Of a stretch of DNA of 64,000 bases, positions 42,972 through 55,140 are shown in pieces. Numbering within the stretch: position 1 is the first letter of the stretch; each line of letters begins with the position of its first letter. The notes under the pieces are model-generated. The model was not told where the DNA came from. It ran no database searches and saw only the letters and a program-made list of their open reading frames with translations. Both the position numbers and the translations under genes were made by a program. Origin of the DNA: Echinometra lucunter. Taxonomy: Eukaryota > Echinodermata > Echinoidea > Camarodonta > Echinometridae. The stretch spans positions 21,278,564 through 21,342,563 of the forward strand of contig CM057171.1 of assembly GCA_029962745.1 (NCBI GenBank), given 5' to 3'.

Positions 42972-44078
42972 ATGAATAATATCACCGTATCTCCCGATTC
43001 GTGGTTGCCTGCAACGGCTACGGGAATCAACGGCCTGGCTGTATGCCTTACTTTCGGTCTGCTAACTATCATAATTCTAATCTCCAACATCTTTGTCCTG
43101 TTGGTGCTTCACCGCGGTCGCAACCGCTTTGATGAAGTCATGCGGATTCTGCTTCAAATATTAGCGTTTACGGATCTAGTAGGCGGTACATGTGGCTGCA
43201 TTCTGCAAGCTCTACATTACGCTTTAAGAAGGTTTCCTTCTTCCACGTTGATCTGCAAATTCCTTCCCTCATCGACCGTTTACCTTGTGCTTCAGTCGTT
43301 GTACATCGTGTCCTTGATAAATATCTACAGACTTCTCTCTGTCGTACGACCTTTGACGCAAGTACGATATCTGAATCCCCGAAAGGTTCGTATCTGTGTT
43401 TTCCTGGTCAAGATAGGTGTGATTGTGTTTATTATTCCCTTACTTCCAGTGGATTTCATGCCTTTTGGTGCGGCAATAGACTTCTACTGTGATCGTGTAA
43501 AGTATGACTCGGGAGAGTCTTGGATCCTACCTCCAGACATAATCCGACGTACGACGGGAACAGTCGCTACCACTATTACTGCATTCGCTATCCCACTCCT
43601 GACACTCACTTTCACAAACGCAAGGTTACTTATAATCGCATGTCAAGTTGTACGAAGAAACGCGACGGTGACGAAATCGCAAACGCTCCCTCGAGTTCCA
43701 ACCCGAAGGACAGCCTTGGATGAAGAACAATATAAGCAACGCAGCTCCAAAGAAAATAGCGTCATTCGTGGCCGAAACGTTTCTCCTGCGTCTGGTTTTA
43801 AAGGTCTTAAGACCGTTTTCGTTGTCACTGGATTATTCTATCTCTCTTGCGTTCCATTTTGTTTAATGGTTGCATCTGTGCTAAGGACTTCTCATGAGGA
43901 TTTGATATCCGTTAGAACATTTCTCCCTGTCCTTTTCCTAATGAGTAATGCGTGGTGGAATGGACCTGTCTTTATGTATACGTCAAGAACATTTCGAAAA
44001 GAGGCATTCAAACTGGGAAAAGACTTGAAACGCTGGTTGAAGATGAAGTTTATTCAGGAAGGCGATGCATACATGTAG
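42972..44078 (+). CDS. Intronless class A-like G protein-coupled receptor 1
   Basis: 368 residues, ATG start, N-terminal glycosylation site NIT at residues 3-5. Seven hydrophobic helices are visible (about 22-46, 57-84, 97-125, 138-160, 195-225, 283-308, 318-343). TM1 has SNIFVLLVL (Asn 39), TM2 LAFTDLVGG (Asp 68) and TM3 ends NIYR with Arg 120 in place of DRY. Cys 95 and Cys 173 can form the usual disulfide. TM6 lacks the CWxP motif (SCVPFC). In TM7 the NPxxY motif is altered to NGPVFMY, followed by TSRTFR and a short basic C-terminus. Paralogues lie at 53847 and 57538. It acts in the plasma membrane; the ligand is unknown. An AATAAA lies near 44130. Confidence 0.9.
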   Translation: MNNITVSPDSWLPATATGINGLAVCLTFGLLTIIILISNIFVLLVLHRGRNRFDEVMRILLQILAFTDLVGGTCGCILQALHYALRRFPSSTLICKFLPSSTVYLVLQSLYIVSLINIYRLLSVVRPLTQVRYLNPRKVRICVFLVKIGVIVFIIPLLPVDFMPFGAAIDFYCDRVKYDSGESWILPPDIIRRTTGTVATTITAFAIPLLTLTFTNARLLIIACQVVRRNATVTKSQTLPRVPTRRTALDEEQYKQRSSKENSVIRGRNVSPASGFKGLKTVFVVTGLFYLSCVPFCLMVASVLRTSHEDLISVRTFLPVLFLMSNAWWNGPVFMYTSRTFRKEAFKLGKDLKRWLKMKFIQEGDAYM

Positions 44079-45329
44079 TGCACACCTTGTTTTCAAAACA
44101 ATAATAGAAACATGAAATTGTAAAAAAAAAATAAAGTATCGGTACATAGGAAATAAATAATCTGTGACGATGTTACGTCATACATCTTGAGACTATTACT
44201 TTTCATCTCGTGCTTACTAAAGACATGGCGGTTATTGTTTATCCTCCCAATAAAAAGTTAATCATGTTAATTGATGCCAGTGTGCCACTTAAGTTATACA
44301 AGACAGGCTGTTATGTTTGTATAGGCTAGTCCACTGTTATTATAGTTACCATAACATTAGTGTCAAGCCATTAAGCCCGGTCGACAAGAGGCGTCATTTC
44401 GTTGACGTCAGTCCATGCACTAGTCGAGCCTAAGACGACAATTAGCATACGCCATTTAATCAAAGCATTGGTTGCACTGGTCAGTTTGCAATCGGATTTA
44501 GATTTAACTACATTTTATTTTCTTTCTCTATTATTCGTTAGCAGTTTGTCTTGGGGGGTGGGAGGTGTGATTTAGGTGAGATGGGGGACACGGGTGTGTG
44601 TGTGGGCGGGGGGGGGGGGGGGGGGGGGGGGGGTTAGGAGTTGCGAGGTGCTCTAGGGAGGGAAAGGGAACGAAATCTCGTTTTAGTTTATATCTTCTCT
44701 CAATGAAAGTGTAAGATTATTTGAGTTTTCTGTCTTTTACATTGTTTCCCTGTTTTTGGAATCAGTATCTTAGATTCAGTGTACATGGTACTTGCTAGGA
44801 ATATATGTTTCTTGTTATTGTTGTTGTGTTTTTTATGTTGTCATTATTACATAATCATATATAATTTTGCTCATAGAATGAAAAATAAAATACTTTTTAA
44901 ACAAAAAAAAAAAAACAAATAAAAGTTGCCCTTTCATGACGCGCAAGAAAGCGTACCAGTCAGTGATGACTCGTTGTGTGTATGACCCGGCTTTAATTGA
45001 GCCAATATTTCTCGAAGATACTGGTCTCTCATACCTGTACGAAAAAAGAAATACATGCCTTCGCGGACCAAGGGAGCCCCCTTTGAAAAAAAGTCTTCAT
45101 AATTAAAACAACAAAAAAAAAAAAAACAAGCAAGGTTTAAATGGGTAAAACGGACGTGAAAGCAATTATTTTCACATGTCGTTTCAAGCACCCGGTAAAG
45201 ATTAGATATGTTGATAAAAATGTACATTTTTTGTAGTCAAACGAACACCTTCCCAACCTACCTTGTAATATGGTTAATGCTTTATATTTACATGAATATA
45301 TAGTGTGTTTCTTTAAAAGCGGACTTTCC
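44079..45329. other. Intergenic, with long G-run
   Basis: A (G)n tract of about 25-30 bases lies at about 44608-44633. I see no gene; minus-strand reading frames near 44934-45394 are not supported. Confidence 0.5.
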
Positions 45330-46215
45330 CACCGGGGGGGGGGGGGGGGGGGGGCACTGCCATTACAAGGTGGACACCCCTTGGTGGACACCATGCTCGT
45401 TCACAAAAAACGCGTAAAAAAGGGTTGTTTTTCACGGACAGGCAATGGACACGCGTACAGTGAAAAGGGTATCAAAATTGAAAAAAAAAAAAAAAAACAG
45501 GGGAAAAAGGGTATACTTTTACAACAGTCTGGGTGCGTGTAAAGGGTATATATTTTACTAATCATGAAAATAAAACATTTTAGGCATTATCCCCCGCTAA
45601 TCCTCCGGCGGGAATCTGGCGGGAATGCGAATCCCATATCTTTTATTTATGTCTATAACGCGCAACAACTGAAACTTCCGAAGACAAAGTTTTTTTTTTT
45701 AGTTTGCGTGTTATCCCATTTCACATTTGGTTGTGCGTGAGTTTTCGACCATTTTGTCAAAATATATGTTGTACACCATCGCCATGGTCGCAAACAGTCC
45801 CAATTGTGAAAGAGGTTTTTACATACCACGTGCATATACAAAACCCAAAACAACCGAATCACAACCTTAAATGGCAAAGAGTTTGGAATCGGGGCTGAAC
45901 AAAGGTTTTGCAGCAGTATTGCCGGCAAGGAAAAGCCACCACCAGCGTCGAAAGGCAGCAAAGATTGATGATGATGTGAGCAAATTTGTTGTTAAATGCA
46001 GAATATGCCAAAATATCTCATGGAAACAGAAGGCATACTCAAAAGGGTATCTTTTCAGACTTGATTTGTAATTACCTGTTTAGGGTGGGGAAAACAATGA
46101 CAAAATACTTGTTTAGGGTATTCTGAGGTCGAAAGATAATTACTTATTTAGGGTCCATCTTGACAGTCCATGTACGAGCATGGCGTCCGTGCACGTTGTA
46201 ATGACAGTGGCCCCA
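45330..46215. mobile_element. Element with GTTTAGGGT motifs and a 10-bp target duplication
   Basis: A long G-run and CACTGCCATTACAAGGTGGA at the left are mirrored by CACGTTGTAATGACAGTGGC then CCC at the right. CGGACTTTCC is duplicated at 45320-45329 and 46216-46225. Inside are TGTTTAGGGT-type motifs at about 46078, 46113 and 46145, as in the element at 27852-28574. A 9-10-bp duplication suggests a Mutator-like transposon, but no transposase is present to confirm it. Confidence 0.8.
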
Positions 46216-46225
46216 CGGACTTTCC

Positions 46226-47690
46226 TATCATATTTATGGCTTGATAAATTTGTATCATTTATTATTATCCTCTTTCATTATATATGATACAAAAAAGGTT
46301 ATGTTATTGCCACGCATGAATTGAATATGAAGTATGAACTGAGTGTCAAAAGAAAATGTAATTTGCTGACAGAGGTAGTAAATAATAAAAAAATATCTTT
46401 AATAACCATAAAACAGAACGAAGGTTAAAGACAAAAACAATCTTAGGAGCTCTTTCGTCATGTTCTTTCCTTCATTAATGAACATATTCAGGTTTGAAAT
46501 GAGATTGGATTTGATATTTAGCCCGACAGTCCCTCCACATGACCCTCTCCCCTTTCTGTCCACTCAAATAAAAGCAAAGAGAGGTCCTAGGATTGCAGGG
46601 CATGGATTTGATCACCCGTCCCGAGTGCAAAGCACTTTTGATATTGCCTGTTTGATCATGTTCAGTTGTTATGATTTGTTTGGTCTCTCGTCATCACATA
46701 TTTGGTATCATATGGAAGAAGAAGAAGAAGCAGAAGAGTAAAGAGAACAAGAACAAGAACAAGAAGAAAAAATAGCCCCTTTACATATAGAGTAGGCCTA
46801 TAATGTATTTTGATTCCAAGAGATTAACTTCTTAAGGAAAAACTATTATTTTACTTGTATCTCTAAGCATACTAATGTAATTTTCATTCTGAAAGCCTGT
46901 CGTTGAAAATAAAAGAAAAAATGATGCTAGCACTACTCTTTGATATGATCATGTAGACTCCATATCATAGAATCATTCAGTCAGTGAGACAGTATAACAT
47001 CTGAACAGTGGCCCATTGACGGTATTAGAAAAACCAAAGGTCAATAATTATTCTACAGATTTTTGATATTTCATTTATTCGCTTATAATCATGTGTTTTG
47101 TCCCGTTTATCATGTATTTGATTATATGAGATCTCTGTAACTAGAATATGTTCAGTATGTATATTTGAATGAATCTATATTGATTAAAATTTGACTAAAT
47201 TCCACTCTACGCTTTATCATATGCCTTTTATTCTTGCAATGGAAATTAAACAAAAATGCATATCAGAATGAAAGAAATATCACTCAAAATTTTCCATTCA
47301 TAATGTTGTAAAAATGAATTGCATTAATTATTCATTGTAAAATGAAGCCTATGATTGAATAACGTCCTCATCTGACTATCATTTTTCCCCTCAATCGAAA
47401 GGAAATTTCGGGGGGGGGGTGCAAACTTGATCCCCTCTAAAACGCTCGTACCATGAGTATCAGAGTAATATTGCTACTGTGTTTGTATTAGCTCTCGAGA
47501 TCGCACTTTTTACTAGCTTTGAAGTGTTCATTGTAGATCGTAAATGGTAATTCATCTCTCGTCCTCACTGATTGTCTCTCTTCATCAAACAATCATGGAG
47601 TACGTGCATGTCCTAGTTTTTAGCAACCGCTTTCCCATCTCTCGCTTCCGTAACCTTCTCATCTCTCTCCCTCTTTCATACCGGTGGGGG
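46226..47690. other. No gene recognised
   Basis: AT-rich sequence with a short GAA-type run at 46708-46770 and a 10-base G-run at 47410. No supported coding region. Confidence 0.5.
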
Positions 47691-47696
47691 GGGGGG

Positions 47697-48003
47697 GGGT
47701 GTTTCACAAAGACTAAGATTGACTCAAATTGCACTTAACTATGGCTGGCCATTCATGCCATTGTTTGCTTTCACCATGGATCTCTCAAAGGATCTGCAAA
47801 TCATGGACACAAATCTGCAGAATTGACAATTTTTATTTTTTATTGATGAAGAAAACAAAAAAAAAAAACATGTAAATTCTGCAAATTTGTGACCATGACT
47901 TGCGCATCCCTTGAGAGACCGATGGTGATAGCAAACAGTGGCATGAATGGCCTGCCATAGTTAAGAGTGATTTGAGTCAATCTTAGTCTTTGTGAAACAC
48001 CAC
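47697..48003. mobile_element. Snapback MITE with 'GTGTTTCACAAAGACTAAG' ends
   Basis: GTGTTTCACAAAGACTAAGA, AACTATGGCTGGCCATTCAT and GGATCTCTCAAAGGAT on the left are all mirrored on the right, giving arms of about 130 bp. The middle is an A/T-rich turn. Confidence 0.9.
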
Positions 48004-48035
48004 CAAGGTCACACCATAGGGTGCTCAACATTCTA

Positions 48036-48960
48036 AGGATTTAGTATTTTCCGAGGGTTCTTAGTTTAAGAGATTTATAATTCCGAAAAACACATTTTAC
48101 CAGAGACTTCATAAAAAATGAAATAGGGTTCACCACTGTTCACATCAACTAAACACAAATTTTACCAGTTGGTTCATTAAGAAAAATGAAAAGATGTTCA
48201 TAATTCCGAAACACAAATTGTACAGTCATGCTGACAGTGGGTTCATTGAAGAACTGCAGTAGGGTTCATAATTCAAAAAAAAAAAAGGGAGACGGGATTT
48301 ATTATTCCCGAAATTGAAAAAACGGCTCGTAATCCAAATTTCAAGGGTCTCGGGCTGAACGTATGGAAGACAAAGTGATTTTGATTTTGTTGTCATGTCT
48401 CACTAATTGTGGAATTGCTCATATTATTCCCAAACAGTAACGTTATCACCTTTGTAACGTTACCAACCTACCTTTTCATTTTTTTAAAATATTATACATG
48501 CATGGAAAAATGATGCTTTTTCTGAACAGAAACAAAGATGAGAACCTTGCAAAAAAAATGGGTGATGTTTGTTATTTTAAAGGTTCATTATTCCGAAGCA
48601 CGCAAATTGCGTATACCTAGATGTTCGTTGCTCCGAAAATGAAAAAGGATCGTTAATCCGAACATTTGTGGCGTTATTCCGAAGATTCGATAATCCGAAA
48701 ATGAAATAAGTTTCGTTATTCCGAAAATAACCAACGAACTAACGAAACTTATTTCATTTTCGGACTAACGAACCTTCGGAATACCGAACCTTATTTCGTT
48801 TTCGGATTAACGAACCTTCGGAATAACGAATCCCTTTTTTCATTTTCGGACTAACGAACCTTCGGATTAACGAACCTTCGGAATAAACGAACCTTCGGAA
48901 GAACGAACCTTGAATAACGAACTGTAACCGAAAAAGTAACCTTCAGAATTATAACCCGTT
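48036..48960. repeat. Array of short TTCCGAA / AACGAACC units in both orientations
   Basis: The plus strand first shows GTTCATAATTCCGAAA-type units at intervals of 50-70 bases (48036-48730), then AACGAACCTTCGGAATAACG units at about 20-base spacing (48730-48940), which are partly the reverse complement. It resembles, in style, the array at 14355-14755. Confidence 0.75.
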
Positions 48961-49526
48961 CAAAAAAATGACATGTATGAGTATCACATCAACGAAACAT
49001 TACCAGACAGAACAACAACATGGCGTCGTATACTGCACTACTTTGGCAAAAGGAAGCAAGTGACAAAGGTGACATTTTCTGTTAAAGAGCAAAATGTGTC
49101 TGTCATTTACATTCATGTCAATACAATATCATCATATCTTACCTATCATATCTCTCAGTAGGATGAGTGTTTATACATAAAATTTGGCCTGGAAGAAGAG
49201 AACTTTGTATAAAATAAGAAAGCATTAATAAATCAGATTTGGTTGGTATGTCACTTGCTTCTTTCATACCTGTTGCGGTGACGATAATGAGCGAGCCGTG
49301 ACCTAGGTGTGGTTGAGGTCAGCGCAAAGTCAATTTGGCGATGTGATTGGGTAATCACTGTCGCTCTTCTTGATAATCAACTTGCAAGCTCTACCCTCTT
49401 GTCTTCCTCTTAATAGCTTGGATGTATTTTTCAAGGTATTGCTGGCTCGTTATAATTAGTGTAAAGCTGGAAGTGTGTTCAAGGTTCAATAGGTTCAGTT
49501 GATCTGAAAGACGCCAAAGGTCACTG
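48961..49526. other. No gene recognised
   Basis: A 62-codon reading frame at 48973-49161 has no family resemblance. I see no repeat structure. Confidence 0.4.
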
Positions 49527-49929
49527 GGCCGTATCGATAACAGTAGCATTTGCTTAGAAGCTAAAGCTACCTAGTCATAACTATTACGCCAAAGTGAAAG
49601 CTGATCGACTATTGCGCTGGACCCTTTTCTTGGCTAGAGGTCTGTACCGGGTGTTCCAAAAAGTGGAAAGGCTGATTTTCATTTTTTCAGTGTAGGGGAC
49701 ATACCTTACCTTTAAAAATAATATAATTTTTAAAATACATTTTTAAAGCATCTTCTGTCTGAGAGAAAAATACCAAGATCATCTATGTCCATCTTCTAAA
49801 AGTGCCTTTTTCACACATGTTTTATGGCATGTTTCTTTTATTTAAATGCATCATTTAGTGTCATTAGGCTTTCCTCAACCATTGTAACTTTTTTGTTCAA
49901 TTGGGTTTTTACAGACGTGTATCAATCAA

Positions 49930-50093
49930 TTATGATTATTTACACCTGGGACCGACCTTTAACATCACCATTCGAAAGATGTGGCAAATGTAGATTCATA
50001 TCTTGCCAAAGGACATTAGTGCCGCTGCAGGGATTCGAAACCCAGACCTTGTGGTTCAAAGTCCGGACACTAATCCACTGAGCCACAGCACCT
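49930..50093 (-). mobile_element. tRNA-derived SINE
   Basis: The minus strand reads GTGGCTCAGTGGATTAGTGT (A-box), GGGTTTCGAATCCC (B-box) and CCTTTGGCAAGATATGAATC then CCCAGGTG. The body matches the SINE at 7711-7985. Confidence 0.85.
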
Positions 50094-50793
50094 CTACCTA
50101 AATGTTACTCAAGCACACAAACATGTTACACAAACACTGATAAAAGCCATTCTTGACATAACTATACTCAAATCGGTCGCGAAAATCTAAATAAAATGGC
50201 ACAGAATCAAACTTACTTAAAGACCATGGTTAACATTGTTATGATTTAAAAAAATCTTTTTTTGTTACTTGAAAATGGGATAAACATAAGGGTTATAGTG
50301 TAAAAATACCATTCTGAAAGTTTCAAAGTATAATATCCACAGGAAGTATTTTTAAATATAAAAAAATGTGAACCAATGTTTGAAAAATATACGACGGTCG
50401 GTTGCACAGAATAGACATAAGGAGTGCGCATGCGCGTATGACTCACCTTACCGTACTGTGTGTATTGGCGTATCACGCGGCGGGAGGCACATAACGGCAT
50501 TTTCAAATTCACACAAAGTGGTCCTCTCAGTGATTGTCTCGTGAGACGAAGGATAATAAAATTGCCGTTTGCGTCTAACTTACACTTTTTCATTCTAAAT
50601 TATGATTGGTTGCAGGGTTTTTGAGTACAAATACAAGTACTCATACACATGTTTCATCTTAGTTTGAGAATTTTTTAAATCAGCTACTCACAAAGTTAGC
50701 CAATGCCTTTAACCAGTTTCAGTTATTTTAACCAATGACCAAAATGATGTAAGAAATACTTTTCGAAGCAAAGTACTTACAAACTGCCGTTAA

Positions 50794-51486
50794 AGGCCCC
50801 CTCACACCTGACCGAATGTAGGCGGACGAAGGGTGACGAATGGGAAAAATGCACGAAATGCACGCGAATTCAACGAATTCAAATAAAATTTCCGTCAAAT
50901 CATGCGATCAGTAACTATTGTCAAATTTTATCAACGAACGGTAAGCGAAGGATAAATATGACATGCGAAGAATATCGATTTTTCGGTTCACCTCTTTGAG
51001 TAAATTGCAGCCGAAAGCGAGCGAGGGGTTGATATAACCCAATAAGACGAACGAACAGTGAGCAATGGTTTGATATGGCGTGCGTTTAGAAACGAAGACG
51101 ACGGAATAGATCGGGCGTTTGTCATCGTGTTGCTTCGTTAAGGGTTCTTTCGAGATCGGTCCACTTTGGCAAAAGCGCGATGAGGGACTATGCGCGACAA
51201 TGACACACGAACGATAAACGAACGATTACCGCAGACTAAATAAGAGATGCGAATTCAAACAGATGACCAACCATTTTTCAATTCGTTGGGAAATTTTAAA
51301 CATGCTCAAAATTTCCGCGCGAATTTGAATAATCGCAGCTGTTAGTTCAGAAGGTGTACGAACCCAAACACGAAGGGTAAATATGATTTACTATCAGTTA
51401 CCATTGAAAACGATTTTCAAAAAAATGCCTTTCGCCAGCCATCGCAAGGCATATTTCAGGCAATTCGGTTAGGTGTGAGGGGGCCT
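50794..51486. mobile_element. Harbinger-like MITE with AGGCCCCCTCACACCTGACC ends
   Basis: The left end is AGGCCCCCTCACACCTGACC-GAAT and the right end is ATTCGGTTAGGTGTGAGGGG-GCCT. TAA is duplicated at 50791-50793 and 51487-51489, fitting PIF/Harbinger. The interior is rich in ACGAACG-type words. Confidence 0.85.
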
Positions 51487-52273
51487 TAAGCTTTTTTGAG
51501 ACAAAATTAGCTCAAGCACAGAGCTACGGTTCAAAAATTCTTCTGAATGATCTCAATCATGTGTCAATGGGCTCTTGGTAAAACGTTATTAATCAACTAT
51601 AGGGCCGGCCCAGCATTGCCAGGTAAGCGGTATGGTGTTTGACAGGTGGTATATTGTTTGAAAGTTTTCAACAGGTTATGCACGCCAACATCAGATCAAG
51701 ATGCCTTCTGGAAAATTATACAACTGTACAAAGGAGATTTGTGCTCCGATGCGTAAGCCTTGTCGAAGCTTCACTCCTCGCTCACTTTTCAAATTTGATG
51801 CAGAAAGCGATTTTACCAACTGCTTTTAAATGTAACCAATTTGGTTTTAATTTTCAATTTTGTAACAAACCTTGAGACTGAAGATGAATACATGTATCCG
51901 CTTACTAATGGTCTTAAAAAGGAAGTGCGGGCAATTTGAAATTTTAAAATAAAGACGGGTAATTTACATCATGTTTTTCCAAGAAAAAGCGTAAGCTACC
52001 AACAGAGGAACTTGCAAAATAGCAAGTAAAAGCTTTCTGAAGAAAGAATATTTCTCCTTTTCATACAGGCATTTCCTAAACTGGTAGGCCTTTGTGTACA
52101 AGAACAAAACCTTTCCTTTTGATTTTTCAGGAAATTTTGAATAGGAATGTTAGCTCATGATGCAGAAGAAACAAGCATCTATACTTGTTTTAGTTAGCAA
52201 TGGCTTATTTGGATATCTAAAGATACAAGAAAAAGGTTAGTAAAAATCATTTGCTATTTTTATCGATACGGCC

Positions 52274-53846
52274 CTGATTCAAAGTTTGATTCATGTTTCT
52301 GTGGATACTACAAACTATTATTCAAAAAACTTATCAATTTTTGCAAGTAAGCATTTAGCTGTTTGAACTATGTGTAATTCTTTGTAAAAGTACATGTACC
52401 TGGAAAAAAAAAACAGTACAGTAAATTAAAGTGTTGCTGAGATTGTGTAACACTGAAATAAATACATTAAAAAAAAACAACAAATAAACAAACAAATTCT
52501 AAAGCAGCCCCTTTGACTCGCACTTAATTTTTCCCGTGCTTCATCTTTTCCCATCATGAACATCTAGTGACTGAAGTGCAACAATTTGGCATAGACGGTC
52601 TGTTTGATTAGCCATTAGATAATGTTTTTGTGAGAGAGGGTGCATGTGTGTGTCTCAAGGCTATAAGCAAATTATTTGAGTGTTTGCTGCTGCCATTGCC
52701 ATTAATCACCGTTAATCATGTTAATGGAGTAGATTTGAAGATGAAATGGAAGGCTCGGTGTCTTTTTTTCACTAGGGGCCGTGGGGATAGTGGCTGCAGT
52801 ACTCTGCTCCCATACACACACAATTTAACAGAAAAAAAATGAAGATGGGAAGATAAAAAGCAGAATCCTTAACTTGTAAAAACTAAGAAATTGCCCACAG
52901 ACTTGCAAAAGGGTAGAAGAAAAAACCTTGCACCCCGCTGGTTTGGTTGTCAGCCCCCCCCCCCCCATCACGTCCCGCATCCCCTACAAGGCATTAGAAA
53001 ATAAATGAGTGAAGTGGAGTTTTGAAACTGGTTTTGACGTTTTAATCCCCTGTTGCCATTTTATTTTTATAACTCCCGTTTTAGTTTTTCTTTTCATTAT
53101 CTTTATCCTTGGCGATAGATCATAACACTGTACACGAAAGTTTGTCTATGACTTGACGTTTTCATATTTCCCATTGAAAATTGACCCTGTCGAAGCGGTA
53201 TTAATGAATCTCAACAATTTGCCTAGAATCATGTAATTGCTCTGCTTTCAATTTCATGTCAAGAGACAACAACAGCACCTCTCTTATAATGCTTCGCTGC
53301 TGTCCATTTACATGCTGTCGATATCCATTTAGCGTTTAATTTTGTATACGTGTCGCCCTTCTGTTCATTTAATTCTGCCGTCATAATATTTCCGCTCTTC
53401 ACTCACTTAAGTGACAGTTTTTCAACACGAGCTCATTTTGTTGATCAATTCTAATATCTCTAATAGAGCACAAATTCTGAGTGGTTTTATCCTCTTCTAA
53501 AGAGTTCATTTCGAATATAGCGATGTTCTCTTTATGTCATCTCAACAGTTGACGCATCCAACCAAATACTTTTCATTTTCCAACCGCAATATCCGATAAG
53601 TGCATGTCTGTATCTAGGCCTTCTGCAGATTATGCAATACCAAACATCCTTTGAATTGCTACATATTTTACTTTTTCTGGAAAGGCACATCGTTGTTTCT
53701 ATCATAGTGGTTTTGCATTGTAAAATATTTTTCCATCCTAATACTCGGCTGAAATACAGAGGTCTTTATTCGTATGTAGGCCTATGCGGTTCAGACGTTG
53801 CACAGACTGTCAAGTTCATGGACACCTTTTCCTTTGAAGTACCAAG
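52274..53846. other. No gene recognised; upstream of GPCR 2
   Basis: It includes a C-run near 52957 and otherwise plain sequence. Short reading frames at 52630 and 53632 are unsupported. Confidence 0.4.
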
Positions 53847-54950
53847 ATGAATTTAACTGGATTTCAATATCCTGGGACATTTGGGGAATGGAAAACCCTG
53901 GACATCGTTGCACTTATAATCTTCGCCCTCCTCGCCGTCCTCACGCTGTTTAGCAACGTCTTTGTCCTACTAGTCCTTCATCGCGGAGGCCATCGTTTTG
54001 AAGAAGTCATTCGATTTCTTATCCAGGCCTTAGCAGTTGCTGACCTCGTAGGAGGTGTTACTTGTAGCATTCTTCAAGTACTTAGTTACGTGTTCCAATG
54101 GTTCCCTTTTTCAATTAAGGTCTGTATAATCATTCCCCTTGTTACCGTCTACATGGTTCTCAAGTCATTGTACATCATGTGTTTGATCAATCTCTACAGG
54201 TGTGTTTCCGTAACATATCCCTTGACTCACTTGCGGTATTGGAACCTTAAAAGGATGCGCGTTATGTTTTATATTGGAAAGTGTGGAGTGATTTGTTTCG
54301 TAGTGCCTCTTCTACCTGTAAAGAGCTTGGCATTCGGGAAACCAATGTACAGCGCTTGTGATCTTAGTCTTATTGATCCTTGGAAGTCATTGCTTTATTC
54401 TCCAGGATTAATACGAAATTTGTCAGCAACGGCTGCTGTGACCATCGCGGCTTTTCTGATACCACTCATCATCCTTACTGTCACAAACACCAAACTTCTC
54501 ATTGCCGCTTTTAAAGCCAGACGTAGAATCGCGAAGAGAAAGAAAAACCAAAACATTAGCCAGATGTTTACCACTTCCTCATCTGCTTCAGGAATCTCCC
54601 AACGTAGTCAGCAAGGTGACGCCCTCAACGGTAGCAAGAACAACGCCCCCAAAGTCTGCCGAATTCGTCGAACAGCGATCGGGTTTAAGGGCTTTAAAAC
54701 CGTTCTTGTCACCACAAGCATGTTTTATGTCTCCTGCGTCCCATTCTGTGGTCTCCTTGTGAATTTGCTTGCCAGCCATTATGAAAATTTTGGATCTGCC
54801 GTGGTTTTGGCGGTTTACGTCTGTCTTTTGAGTAATGCTTGGTGGAACGCCCTCATCTTCTTCTTCACCTCTAAAACTTTCAGAGAAGAGGCTGTCAAAC
54901 TGAAGAATGGTTTCAAAAACTGGTTTCAAGAACAGGTTCATGTTCGCTGA
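53847..54950 (+). CDS. Intronless class A-like G protein-coupled receptor 2
   Basis: 367 residues from an ATG, with an N-terminal NLT glycosylation site at 2-4. Seven hydrophobic helices. TM1 SNVFVLLVL (Asn 37), TM2 LAVADLVGG (Asp 66), Cys 93 and Cys 171 for the extracellular disulfide, NLYR (Arg 118) instead of DRY, and LSNAWWNALIFFFTSKTFREE in TM7-H8 with NALIF replacing NPxxY. The third intracellular loop is long and very basic (KARRRIAKRKKNQN). It shares length and motifs with the genes at 42972 and 57538. Family known: class A receptors signal through G proteins; ligand not assignable. Confidence 0.9.
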   Translation: MNLTGFQYPGTFGEWKTLDIVALIIFALLAVLTLFSNVFVLLVLHRGGHRFEEVIRFLIQALAVADLVGGVTCSILQVLSYVFQWFPFSIKVCIIIPLVTVYMVLKSLYIMCLINLYRCVSVTYPLTHLRYWNLKRMRVMFYIGKCGVICFVVPLLPVKSLAFGKPMYSACDLSLIDPWKSLLYSPGLIRNLSATAAVTIAAFLIPLIILTVTNTKLLIAAFKARRRIAKRKKNQNISQMFTTSSSASGISQRSQQGDALNGSKNNAPKVCRIRRTAIGFKGFKTVLVTTSMFYVSCVPFCGLLVNLLASHYENFGSAVVLAVYVCLLSNAWWNALIFFFTSKTFREEAVKLKNGFKNWFQEQVHVR

Positions 54951-54977
54951 GATAGGTAACGAGTGATATCTTCTAAT

Positions 54978-55140
54978 GTTGTGGTGTAGGGCTGCACCTG
55001 ACTTTCAAGCGAGAATACAAGGGTTCGAACTCCAGTAGTAAGATTCTTTCACCCAGGAGTTGAAAAGGTATGGAGGACCCAGGCACTTCATAAGCAGGGG
55101 GACATCACAACTGAATTCAAGATACCAATAAACCTTGATA
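54978..55140 (+). mobile_element. tRNA-derived SINE fragment
   Basis: A GTGGTGTAGGGCTGCACC A-box-like stretch is followed 35 bases later by the B-box GGGTTCGAACTCC (55021-55033), then TTCACCCAGGAG and a short body. It lies just after GPCR 2. Confidence 0.6.

Larger units (their letters stand above)
49527..52273. mobile_element. Harbinger-like element with GGCCGTATCGATAA ends and CTG duplication
   Basis: The ends GGCCGTATCGATAACAGTAGC and GCTATTTTTATCGATACGGCC are inverted (one short mismatch stretch) and flanked by CTG at 49524-49526 and 52274-52276. A CWG or TWA target duplication is typical of PIF/Harbinger. It holds a SINE and a MITE but no recognisable transposase. Confidence 0.75.
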
